5,909 nucleotides of DNA, taken from assembly GCA_029861655.1 (NCBI GenBank), contig JAOTZA010000208.1, positions 1 through 5,909 of the forward strand, written 5' to 3'. The notes under the pieces are model-generated. The model worked only from the letters and a program-made list of their open reading frames with translations, had not been told where the DNA came from and searched no databases. Of the stretch, positions 1-5,895 are shown in pieces. A program made the position numbers and the translations under genes. Source of the stretch: Acidobacteriota bacterium. Its GTDB lineage: Bacteria; Acidobacteriota; Thermoanaerobaculia; Multivoradales; JAHEKO01. Numbering within the stretch: position 1 is the stretch's first letter; each line of letters begins with the position of its first letter.

Positions 1-770
1 TGGCCACCCTCCTCGGCAAGTCGCCGGTCTTCCTGCTCGGCGGTATGGGTGTTCTCGCCTCGGTGCTCATGCTGGTCTTCAAGGACCCCATTCTCGGATT
101 TGTCGCCGGCATCCAGCTCTCGACGAACCGGATGTTGTCGAAAGGGGACTGGATAGAGATGCCCAGTTATGGGGCCGATGGCGATGTCATCGACATCGCC
201 CTCACCACCGTCAAGGTCCAGAACTGGGACAAGACGATCACTACCGTCCCCACCCACGCGCTGATCAGCGACTCCTTCAAGAACTGGCGCGGGATGTCGG
301 AGTCCGGAGGCCGACGGATCAAGCGATCGGCCTACATCGACATGAACACCATCAAACTCTGCACCCGCGAGATGATCGAGCGCTATTCCAAGATCCGGCA
401 CATCGCCGACTACCTAGAGACCAAGCAGCGGGAACTCAGGGACTGGAACGAGAAGCAGGGGATCGACGATACCAACATCGTCAACGGGCGTCGCATCACC
501 AACATCGGCACCTTCCGTGCCTATCTCCTCGCCTACCTGAAAAATCACCCCCAGATCAACCAGGAGATGACCCTGCTCGTGCGACAACTCGCGCCCACCC
601 CCAACGGCCTGCCCGTCGAGATCTACTGCTTCAGTGGCGATAAGGAGTGGGCGGCCTACGAGTCCATCCAGGCGGACATCTTCGACCACATCCTGGCGGT
701 GTTGCCGGAGTTCGACCTGCGCACCTTCCAGAACCCCAGCGGCAGCGATTTCCAACGGCTGGGTGCCTAA
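1..770 (+). CDS. ybdG: YbdG/MscM-type mechanosensitive ion channel, C-terminal part (5' end outside window)
   Basis: This is an inner-membrane mechanosensitive channel of the MscS superfamily that gates ion flux in response to osmotic change. The reading frame is open from base 3, giving 255 residues to a TAA at 768-770; the ATG at base 45 is internal. The first ~40 residues are the end of the pore-lining helix, with the segment VFKDPILGFVAGIQL. The cytoplasmic beta domain follows, with GDWIEMPSYGADGDVIDI (residues 48-65), TTVKVQNWDKTITTVPT (68-84) and SFKNWRGMSESGGRRIKRS (91-109). The later stretches ITNIGTFRAYL, LVRQLAPTPNGLPVEIY and YESIQADIFDHI also fit. From memory these match E. coli YbdG (415 residues) closely, so about 160 N-terminal residues with the outer membrane helices should lie upstream. 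The downstream gene is on the same strand after 145 bases, so co-transcription is possible but not shown. The family assignment is firm; the exact conductance class is inferred. Confidence 0.93.
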   Translation, partial: ATLLGKSPVFLLGGMGVLASVLMLVFKDPILGFVAGIQLSTNRMLSKGDWIEMPSYGADGDVIDIALTTVKVQNWDKTITTVPTHALISDSFKNWRGMSESGGRRIKRSAYIDMNTIKLCTREMIERYSKIRHIADYLETKQRELRDWNEKQGIDDTNIVNGRRITNIGTFRAYLLAYLKNHPQINQEMTLLVRQLAPTPNGLPVEIYCFSGDKEWAAYESIQADIFDHILAVLPEFDLRTFQNPSGSDFQRLGA

Positions 771-885
771 GTCTCCCGCACCAGCCGAACCTCGTCCTTG
801 TCAGCGGGTTACGGTCCTGAGTCTGGATGACTGCGGCACTCTCGACCACGGCGTCACCCGGGCCGGCGAGGGAGGAAGGGTCTCC

Positions 886-894
886 TGCTAGGAT
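886..894 (+). promoter_or_regulatory. possible extended -10 element before the SCO4226-like gene
   Basis: The bases read TGC followed by TAGGAT, an extended -10 pattern with four of six matches to TATAAT. I see no acceptable -35 hexamer at the usual distance, although extended -10 promoters can do without one. Transcription would start near 901, almost on the ribosome binding site, leaving a leader of about 15 bases. The rest of the 145-base gap (771-915) shows no convincing terminator for the channel gene; CCCGC at 775-779 could pair with GCGGG at 804-808, but only across a 24-base loop. This is a weak call. Confidence 0.2.
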
Positions 895-902
895 CCGCCA
901 GG

Positions 903-908
903 AAGGAG
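903..908 (+). promoter_or_regulatory. ribosome binding site of the SCO4226-like gene
   Basis: AAGGAG lies seven bases before the ATG at 916, an ideal Shine-Dalgarno match and spacing. It fixes the start of the downstream small gene. Confidence 0.8.
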
Positions 909-915
909 CCACAGC

Positions 916-1194
916 ATGCCGAAATTCGTGATCGAACGGGAGATCCCCAACGCCGGGGAAATGACGGCGGAGGAGTTGCGGGAGGCTTCCCGCAAGTCGC
1001 TAGAGGCTCTGGAGAATCTGGGCCCCAAGATCCAGTGGCTGCACAGCTGGGTCACCGACAACAAGGTCTACTGCATCTACATCGCTCCGGATGCGGAGAC
1101 CGTCTGCGAGCACGCCAAGATGGCCAACCTCCCGGCCGACCGGGTGTCGGCAGTGCGTCGGATGCTCGACCCGACTTCGGCCGAAGCCGTCTAG
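916..1194 (+). CDS. SCO4226-like (DUF4242) small protein
   Basis: This is a 92-residue soluble protein with no signal peptide or membrane segment. It has the DUF4242/SCO4226-like family pattern: MPKFVIEREIP at the N-terminus, a helix with TAEELREASRKSLEAL (residues 17-32), then WLHSWVTDNKVYCIYIAPD (41-59) and a C-terminal helix with EHAKMANLPADRVSAV (65-80). The family is small, about 80-90 residues, with a ferredoxin-like fold; the Streptomyces coelicolor member SCO4226 is reported to bind nickel. His43, Cys53, Cys64 and His66 are possible metal ligands here, but that is inference. The start is set by the Shine-Dalgarno at 903-908. The stop TAG (1192-1194) overlaps the stop of the convergent kinase gene. 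The physiological role is unknown, so the family call is much safer than any function. Confidence 0.88.
   Translation: MPKFVIEREIPNAGEMTAEELREASRKSLEALENLGPKIQWLHSWVTDNKVYCIYIAPDAETVCEHAKMANLPADRVSAVRRMLDPTSAEAV
1178..1189 (-). terminator. UUCG-capped hairpin just after the kinase stop codon (candidate 3' end)
   Basis: On the minus strand, one base after the kinase TAG, the transcript would read CGGC-UUCG-GCCG: a four-bp all-GC stem closed by the very stable C(UUCG)G tetraloop. It sits within a 12-bp perfect palindrome (CTTCGG/CCGAAG, 1175-1186). No U-run follows, so classic intrinsic termination is not supported; it may mark or protect the mRNA 3' end. On the plus strand it lies within the last codons of the SCO4226-like gene, so it could also be a codon-driven coincidence. 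Confidence 0.3.
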
Positions 1195-4100
1195 AAATCG
1201 AGCGCCAGGCGCACGACCTCGGCGACAGGTCGTGATTCACCGGCGGTCCAGGCGGCCTTGGCGGCCTTGCCACCCGCCGCCGCGGTCAGACGCTCGACCG
1301 CGTCGTCGAGAACCGTTCGCTCGTCGCCCGACAGCGGAACGCCCAGCCGTTGGCGCAGCGTGCCCGCGCTGGCGATCAGGGTCAGGCCGATTTCGGGCGC
1401 GCCGCGGTCGAGGGCCGCGACGGCCAACGATTCGAAGAGCCGGGCCACGCCTCGCTTGTGGTCGAGCTTGGCGAAGATCTCGAGAGCACCCCTCGCCAGG
1501 CGGGTCGACTCGGACCAGTCCGACTGGCTGGCGGCGACGGCGGCGAGATCGGCCAGAGTCGTGGCCACGCCCCAGCGGTAGCCAAGTTGCTCGAACTGCT
1601 CGAGAGCGTCCCGGTAGAGCGCGGTCGCCTTCTCGAGGTCCCCGCTCTCCACCACCACGTCGGCTTCGTGGTCGACCGCCCAAGCGGCCTCGGTTGGGTT
1701 GCCAACGGCGCCGAAGATCTCACCGGCTTCGCGATACATCCGTCGCGCCTCGGTGAGCTCGCCCTCGGTCTTACACACCCAGGCCAAGTTGGACAGAGAT
1801 CGAGCATACCCGACCTCCTCGTCGAGCTCTTTCCAGAGGTCGATGGCCTCGGCGAAAGTCTTGCGCGCTCGTTCGTGGTCGAAGGAGTTGGTCGAGCAGT
1901 TGATACCGATCCCGTTGAGAGCGACCGCCTGCCCCCTGAGGTCGCCGATCTCCCGGTAGAGCTCGAGGCTCTCCTCCTGGAGGCCCAGCGCCTCATCCAG
2001 GAGGCTGCGCGTGGCGGCGAAGGTCGACGCCGAGAAGAGCCCGCGCGCGCGAAGTCGCTTGTGCTCGTGTGACGCGGGGAGCGCGAGGAGCTTGTTGTAG
2101 CGGTGCTGCCCTTCGATCAGCTGCCCCGTGCGGTCCCAGTAGTCGAACAGGCCGAGCGCCAGGCGGAGACCCCACTCGGCCTCGCCGTTGGCCGTCAGCC
2201 AGTCGAGGGCCGAGCGGCAGTTGTCGAGCTCGATCTGGAATGTTTCCAGCCACTGGGCTCCGCCGCCTCGGGCCAGCTCCGCGCCGCCCTCTTCGGCAAT
2301 GAGCAAGTAGTAGGCAGCGTGCGCCTTGCCCATCTGGTCTTGTTCGTCGTTCTCGCCGAGCTTCTCCTGGCAGAACTCGCGGATTGTCTCGAGGAGGATG
2401 AAACGGCTGTCCTCGTCCGGGCTCTCGACAGCCTGTACGAGACTCTTGTCGACCAGAGACGTGACCCCGTCTACTACGTCGATGTCGAGGTCTCCGTAGC
2501 CGTTGGCCACGGCTTCGGCGGCTTCGAGAGTGAAGCCGCCCACGAAAACCCCTAGCCGGCGTAGCAGGGTCCTTTCGCCCTCGCCGATCAACTCGTGGCT
2601 CCAGTCGATCGTCGCCCTCAGCGTCTGCTGTCGTGCCGGAAGATCGCGGGCACCCGAGGTCAGCAGGCTCTTGCGGGCCTCGAGCCGGGCCAGCATCGCC
2701 TGCGGGGTGAGAGTGCGAACTCGCGCCGCCGCCAGCTCGAGCGCCAGCGGCAAGCCATCGAGTCTCGCACAGAGCTCGATGACGGCCGGGGCGTTCGCGG
2801 CGCTGAGCGCGAACGACGGCTTTGCCGCCCGTGCACGCGCGGCAAAGAGCGCGACTGCCGGATACCGCTCGAGCTCTTCGAGCGGCGGAAGCGAACTGCC
2901 GCGGGGGTATGCGAGTGGCTCGACGGGGAAGTCGTACTCACCGTAGATCCGAAGAACTTCTCGGCTGGTGACGAGCAGACTCAGGCCCTCGACCTTGGCG
3001 AGAAGCTCGCCCAGGTCGCGCGCCGCCGAGACCACCTGCTCGAAGTTGTCGAGCACCACGAGGCTGGGAGCCTTCGCGCTCGAGAGTTCGGCTCGGATCG
3101 CGTCGATCGGAGCGCGGTCACCTGCGGCGCCGAGCTCTCGCCCCAGGGCGGGCAGAACCAGGGCGGCGTCGCGGATGGCGCCGAGCTCTACGAAATAGAC
3201 CCGTCCATCGAACGGCCCGAACAGATCTTCGGCGACCTGAAGCGCCAAGCGGGTCTTGCCGCCTCCTCCAGGGCCAGTGAGAGTCACGAGCCGAACGCCC
3301 TGGTCGATCAGCAGGCCGCGAATCGCCTCGCGCTCTGCGCCCCGGCCGACGAGCTCGGTGAGCGGTTTCGGCAGGGCGGGAGCGCTTGCGATGTCGGGTT
3401 CCGGCTCTTCTAGAAGCCTCTCGAGGGCCGCGAGCAGGTCGGCTGTCTTCTCCCAGCGTCCTTCCGGCGTGCGCGCGAGACATCTCTCGAGGAAGACTTG
3501 CAGGCCGGCAGGCGCCTTGCGAAGCTCGCTGGGGTCCGGCGCGCCGGTCTGGAGCGTCGCGATCAATACCTCCTGAGGCGTCTTGCCCTCGAAGAACCGC
3601 CGGCCCGTGACCATCTCGAAGAGGATCGCGCCCAGAGCGAACTGATCGGAACGGTAGTCGGTGGACTCGCCCGAAGCGGCTTCGGGGGACATGTAGCCGA
3701 GGGTTCCCATCAGAAAGCCGGCGCCTGTCAGGCGAGTGAGGGTCGGCTCATCTGAGTCCTGCTTGGCCCCTGCGCCCTCCAGTCCCGCCAGCCCGAAATC
3801 GACGATCTGCGCCTCGCCCTGGGCGTCGATGATCACGTTCTCGGGCTTGAGGTCGCGATGGGCGATCCCGGCCTCATGGGCAGCCGTGAGCGCCGCAGCA
3901 ATCTGCGCGGCCCACGGCAAACACTCATCCAGCCCACAACCGGCGGCCATCTTGGCGCGCAGGGTCTCTCCGTCGACGAGCTCCATCACGATGAACGGGC
4001 GCCCACGGTCCTCTCCGATGTCGTGCACCGTCACGATGTTGCGGTGCTTGAGGGCGGCCGCTGCTCGCGCCTCGCGTTCGAAGCGCGAGCGTCCCGAGTC

Positions 4101-4325
4101 GGATGCCAGTACGGTCGGGTTCAAGAGCTTGATCGCTACATCCCGGCCGAGTGCCGTGTCGCGGGCACGATGGACGTGCCCCATTCCGCCTTCGCCCAGG
4201 GGAGAGATGACCTCGTAACGCCCGAGGCGAGCGCCCGGAGCCAGATCGGTCTCGCCGGACCGGGCGGCTTCGTCGGCGGCCTGCATCGGCTCGTCGATCG
4301 CTTCTTCGGGTCCTTCGTCTTCCAT
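1191..4325 (-). CDS. Ser/Thr protein kinase fused to STAND (AfsR/MalT-like) ATPase and TPR domain
   Basis: This is a 1044-residue cytosolic signalling protein with no membrane segment seen. The kinase domain (about 37-305) has the glycine loop GEGGMG (44-49), Lys66 in VAIK, Glu85 of helix C, catalytic loop HRDLKPEN (156-163), DFG (176-178) and SPE (213-215) in the APE position; Thr195, Thr197 and Thr200 are possible activation-loop phosphosites. All catalytic residues are present, so it should be active. A STAND ATPase follows (about 321-545): ELVGR (324-328), Walker A GPGGGGKT (351-358), Walker B LVVLDN (422-427), sensor-like LVTSRE (451-456) and GLPLALELAA (524-533). A winged-helix-like region (about 560-655) leads to TPRs (about 760-1000). 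The tail AWTAGESRPVAEVVRLAL (1025-1042) matches the usual end of AfsR/LuxR-type ATPases. No DNA-binding domain is seen. Substrates and ligand are unknown. The start lacks a Shine-Dalgarno; Met14 (4286) is an alternative. The flavoprotein gene lies 76 bases upstream on the same strand. Confidence 0.93.
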   Translation of the reverse strand: MEDEGPEEAIDEPMQAADEAARSGETDLAPGARLGRYEVISPLGEGGMGHVHRARDTALGRDVAIKLLNPTVLASDSGRSRFEREARAAAALKHRNIVTVHDIGEDRGRPFIVMELVDGETLRAKMAAGCGLDECLPWAAQIAAALTAAHEAGIAHRDLKPENVIIDAQGEAQIVDFGLAGLEGAGAKQDSDEPTLTRLTGAGFLMGTLGYMSPEAASGESTDYRSDQFALGAILFEMVTGRRFFEGKTPQEVLIATLQTGAPDPSELRKAPAGLQVFLERCLARTPEGRWEKTADLLAALERLLEEPEPDIASAPALPKPLTELVGRGAEREAIRGLLIDQGVRLVTLTGPGGGGKTRLALQVAEDLFGPFDGRVYFVELGAIRDAALVLPALGRELGAAGDRAPIDAIRAELSSAKAPSLVVLDNFEQVVSAARDLGELLAKVEGLSLLVTSREVLRIYGEYDFPVEPLAYPRGSSLPPLEELERYPAVALFAARARAAKPSFALSAANAPAVIELCARLDGLPLALELAAARVRTLTPQAMLARLEARKSLLTSGARDLPARQQTLRATIDWSHELIGEGERTLLRRLGVFVGGFTLEAAEAVANGYGDLDIDVVDGVTSLVDKSLVQAVESPDEDSRFILLETIREFCQEKLGENDEQDQMGKAHAAYYLLIAEEGGAELARGGGAQWLETFQIELDNCRSALDWLTANGEAEWGLRLALGLFDYWDRTGQLIEGQHRYNKLLALPASHEHKRLRARGLFSASTFAATRSLLDEALGLQEESLELYREIGDLRGQAVALNGIGINCSTNSFDHERARKTFAEAIDLWKELDEEVGYARSLSNLAWVCKTEGELTEARRMYREAGEIFGAVGNPTEAAWAVDHEADVVVESGDLEKATALYRDALEQFEQLGYRWGVATTLADLAAVAASQSDWSESTRLARGALEIFAKLDHKRGVARLFESLAVAALDRGAPEIGLTLIASAGTLRQRLGVPLSGDERTVLDDAVERLTAAAGGKAAKAAWTAGESRPVAEVVRLALDF

Positions 4326-4366
4326 CAGGTAGGCGGAGTCTAGCCGTTCCCTCGATCACGCCCTGG

Positions 4367-4395
4367 GAGCCGGCCGCCCGCCGGCGCCGCGGCTC
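4367..4395 (-). repeat. GC-rich inverted repeat between the flavoprotein and kinase genes
   Basis: GAGCCG (4367-4372) pairs perfectly with CGGCTC (4390-4395), and an inner CGCC/GGCG pair can form at 4375-4378 and 4383-4386. All but two of its 29 bases are G or C. On the minus strand it begins six bases after the flavoprotein stop codon, where a terminator or mRNA-processing hairpin could sit. No U-run follows, so it may be an attenuator, a 3'-end stabiliser or simply GC-rich spacer. The rest of the 76-base gap shows nothing else. Confidence 0.35.
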
Positions 4396-4401
4396 GCCTG
4401 C

Positions 4402-5592
4402 TCAACCCCAGCGTGGCATTTCGTCGAGGTCGATGCCCAGCGCTGTCTTGGCGACGATCTCGCGGGTCAGGAATGGGTTGCCGGGGTGGATACGGCCGAG
4501 CCGGGCGTCCCGAAACAAGCGCTCGAGGCCAGCCTTCTTGAAGATGCCGAAGCCGCCGGCTAAGTCCATGGCGAGATCGACGACCTTCCACGAGCCCTCG
4601 ACGGCGCGATGCTTGGCGGCGAGGAGCTTGGACGGCCAGATCGCGCCGTGATTCACTCCCTCCGACCAATCGGCAGAGATCCGGTCGAGGTGCGGCTCGA
4701 TGGCCTCGAGCTCCAGAGCCATGTCGGCGACCACGTTTTGCAGACCTGGGTGATACGCCATCGAGCGGGTCAGTCCGAGAGAGCCCTTCTTTGGCAAACG
4801 CTCGACCGTTTCGTCGAAGACGCGCCGGGCGAGAGCGTAGTAGATGTTGCCGAAACCCAAGAGCGCCCAGGCGAAGATCCCCAGGACAAAAGCGTCGAGG
4901 CCGGCTGCGCCGGCTGGAACGACACGAGCGACGAGATCGTCGGGAACAAACACACCATCGAGCACCGTGTCGTCGCTCCGAGTCGCGCGCATGCCGAGAA
5001 CATCCCAGGTTTCGACAGTCGAGGAGTTCTCGCTATCCCGGGGCATGAAAGCGTGGACTACCTTGGGCGCTTCGGGGTCGGTCGTGTCCAGCCCGTGAAT
5101 TCCGAGGTAGGTCCAAACCGGTCCCAGGCTCCCGAACGACTTCCGACCGGTGAAGACATAACCGCCGTCCGCTGGCTCCGCCTTGGTCGTGGAAAGCAAA
5201 AGCGGCAGATCGTTGCCGCTCTCGGCGTGACCCGCCGCGAAAACCTCGCCCTCGACGGCCGCTCTCAGAAGCCATTCGAGCGACTTGTCGCCGGCTCGCC
5301 AGAGATCCGCAACCAGACCGGTCCAGTAGAGGTGCATGTTGATGGCGAGAGCAGTCGGAGCCGCGGCGTAGGCCAGGCACCGCTGTTCGCGAACGACTTC
5401 GGCCAGTGTGTAGCCGGCACCGCCGAGCTCTTTGGGAACCGCCAGCGTCAGGTATCCGGCGTCCCGCAGCTCCACGAAGTCCTCCGTGAAAAACCGGTTC
5501 TCGCGGTCGTACTCGGCGGCCCGCTCACGACACGCTTCGAGAATTCTCGGCGAGAGAACCGACGATTGGCTGGGCTGGATTGCATTCATCAT
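4402..5592 (-). CDS. acyl-CoA dehydrogenase-fold flavoprotein lacking the usual catalytic glutamate
   Basis: This is a 396-residue soluble FAD/FMN enzyme of the acyl-CoA dehydrogenase superfamily, a normal length for the fold. The N-terminal helical domain includes LRDAGYLTLAVPKELGGAG (residues 42-60) and ALAINMHLYW (81-90). The middle beta domain has FTGRKSFGS (147-155) and WDVLGMRATRSDDTVLDGVFVP (196-217). The C-terminal helices have DLAGGFGIFKKAGLERLFRDARL (343-365), the FAD-contacting region. The motif that normally reads IYEG reads IHPG (368-371), so the medium-chain-type catalytic Glu is Pro370; the alternative isovaleryl-CoA-dehydrogenase-type Glu position appears to be Phe235. Ordinary dehydrogenation is therefore doubtful. 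It could be a flavin monooxygenase of the DszC/HsaA type or a divergent dehydrogenase with another base; the substrate is unknown. Two ATGs stand in tandem (5592 and 5589); the second, five bases after GAGGTG, is better spaced. The kinase gene follows after 76 bases and may share its mRNA. Confidence 0.88.
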   Translation of the reverse strand: MMNAIQPSQSSVLSPRILEACRERAAEYDRENRFFTEDFVELRDAGYLTLAVPKELGGAGYTLAEVVREQRCLAYAAAPTALAINMHLYWTGLVADLWRAGDKSLEWLLRAAVEGEVFAAGHAESGNDLPLLLSTTKAEPADGGYVFTGRKSFGSLGPVWTYLGIHGLDTTDPEAPKVVHAFMPRDSENSSTVETWDVLGMRATRSDDTVLDGVFVPDDLVARVVPAGAAGLDAFVLGIFAWALLGFGNIYYALARRVFDETVERLPKKGSLGLTRSMAYHPGLQNVVADMALELEAIEPHLDRISADWSEGVNHGAIWPSKLLAAKHRAVEGSWKVVDLAMDLAGGFGIFKKAGLERLFRDARLGRIHPGNPFLTREIVAKTALGIDLDEMPRWG

Positions 5593-5594
5593 CG

Positions 5595-5600
5595 CACCTC
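5595..5600 (-). promoter_or_regulatory. ribosome binding site of the flavoprotein gene
   Basis: GAGGTG on the minus strand lies two bases before the first ATG (5592) and five before the second (5589). Because GAGGTG is the 3' part of the full AGGAGGTG consensus, the second ATG has the more usual spacing and is probably the main start. Confidence 0.65.
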
Positions 5601-5613
5601 GAGGGGATACAGA

Positions 5614-5624
5614 TTCGCTGCGAA
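5614..5624. promoter_or_regulatory. small palindrome upstream of the flavoprotein, possible operator
   Basis: TTCGC-T-GCGAA is a perfect odd palindrome centred about 27 bases before the flavoprotein start. Many acyl-CoA-dehydrogenase genes are controlled by TetR-type repressors that bind palindromes in such positions. This one is short, no regulator is encoded in the window, and it could be chance. Confidence 0.2.
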
Positions 5625-5697
5625 CCTACCATGACAGCCGTAGGCGCACTGGCGTAGAAGCCCCGGTAACGGACTGTCTGCTGCGACGGTTCCGCGC

Positions 5698-5877
5698 ATG
5701 GTGCACTCGATTCAGGAGCGTCACATTCTTGATCTGAGCGAGGACTTTCTTGGCGTAGGAGTACAACCAAATCCGGTCAAACGGGCTCCCTTCTGGCACT
5801 CAAACAGCCGGAGAGCGTATTCGTGGAGTCCCGACCTCTTGAATGACTGGCAAGTGCGCCGGGAACTTCCACGCTAG
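5698..5877 (+). CDS. doubtful 59-residue small ORF
   Basis: An ATG at 5698 opens a 59-codon frame ending in TAG at 5875-5877. The product begins MVHSIQERHILDLSEDF and has three tryptophans and an arginine-rich C-terminus; I recognise no family, signal peptide or membrane helix. The frame is open back to a TAG at 5641. There is no Shine-Dalgarno before the ATG, and G/C at third codon positions (about 60% by hand count) is low for so GC-rich a segment. Its stop lies in the left arm of the inverted repeat at 5873-5895. It may be non-coding, a remnant of a foreign gene or a real small gene; non-coding is most likely. Confidence 0.18.
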   Translation: MVHSIQERHILDLSEDFLGVGVQPNPVKRAPFWHSNSRRAYSWSPDLLNDWQVRRELPR

Positions 5878-5895
5878 GCGCGCATTTCGCCTAGC
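5873..5895. repeat. perfect 8-bp inverted repeat (stem-loop)
   Basis: GCTAGGCG (5873-5880) and CGCCTAGC (5888-5895) are perfect inverted repeats around a seven-base loop, CGCATTT. The structure would form a stable hairpin on either strand. No T-run follows on either side, so a classic terminator is not supported. It could be the 3' end of a gene beyond the window edge, a protein-binding site or a dispersed repeat unit; the genes beyond 5909 are needed to tell. Confidence 0.45.

Noticed and set aside
1091..1756. 221-codon plus-strand frame crossing the convergent junction
   Set aside because: The product is almost entirely Arg/Pro/Ser/Ala, typical of an out-of-frame reading of GC-rich DNA, and it overlaps two real genes.
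1350..2072. 240-codon plus-strand frame opposite the TPR region
   Set aside because: It is antisense to the regular TPR array and has no domain or ribosome binding site of its own.
2595..3413. 272-codon plus-strand frame opposite the ATPase part of the kinase gene
   Set aside because: It shows no motif, is rich in Arg/Glu/Gly as expected of an antisense frame, and overlaps the well-supported STAND ATPase motifs.
1191..4325. STAND ATPase as an antiphage (Avs-like) defence protein
   Set aside because: The ATPase is of the AfsR/MalT signalling type with an N-terminal kinase and a C-terminal tail typical of regulatory ATPases. There is no nuclease, protease or other defence effector, and no defence gene lies nearby.
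4609..5634. 341-codon plus-strand open frame opposite the flavoprotein gene
   Set aside because: Its translation is low-complexity and charged with no recognisable domain, and it is wholly antisense to a gene with clear family motifs. Long antisense frames are normal in high-GC coding DNA.
5525..5770. 81-codon minus-strand frame overlapping the flavoprotein start
   Set aside because: It is in a different frame from the flavoprotein, lacks a recognisable family and would overlap the start region of a well-supported gene.
5641..5881. short direct repeats (TAGGCGC at 5641 and 5875; GGCGTAG at 5651 and 5752)
   Set aside because: Seven-base matches are expected by chance at this length and show no regular spacing, so they do not support an array or mobile-element ends.
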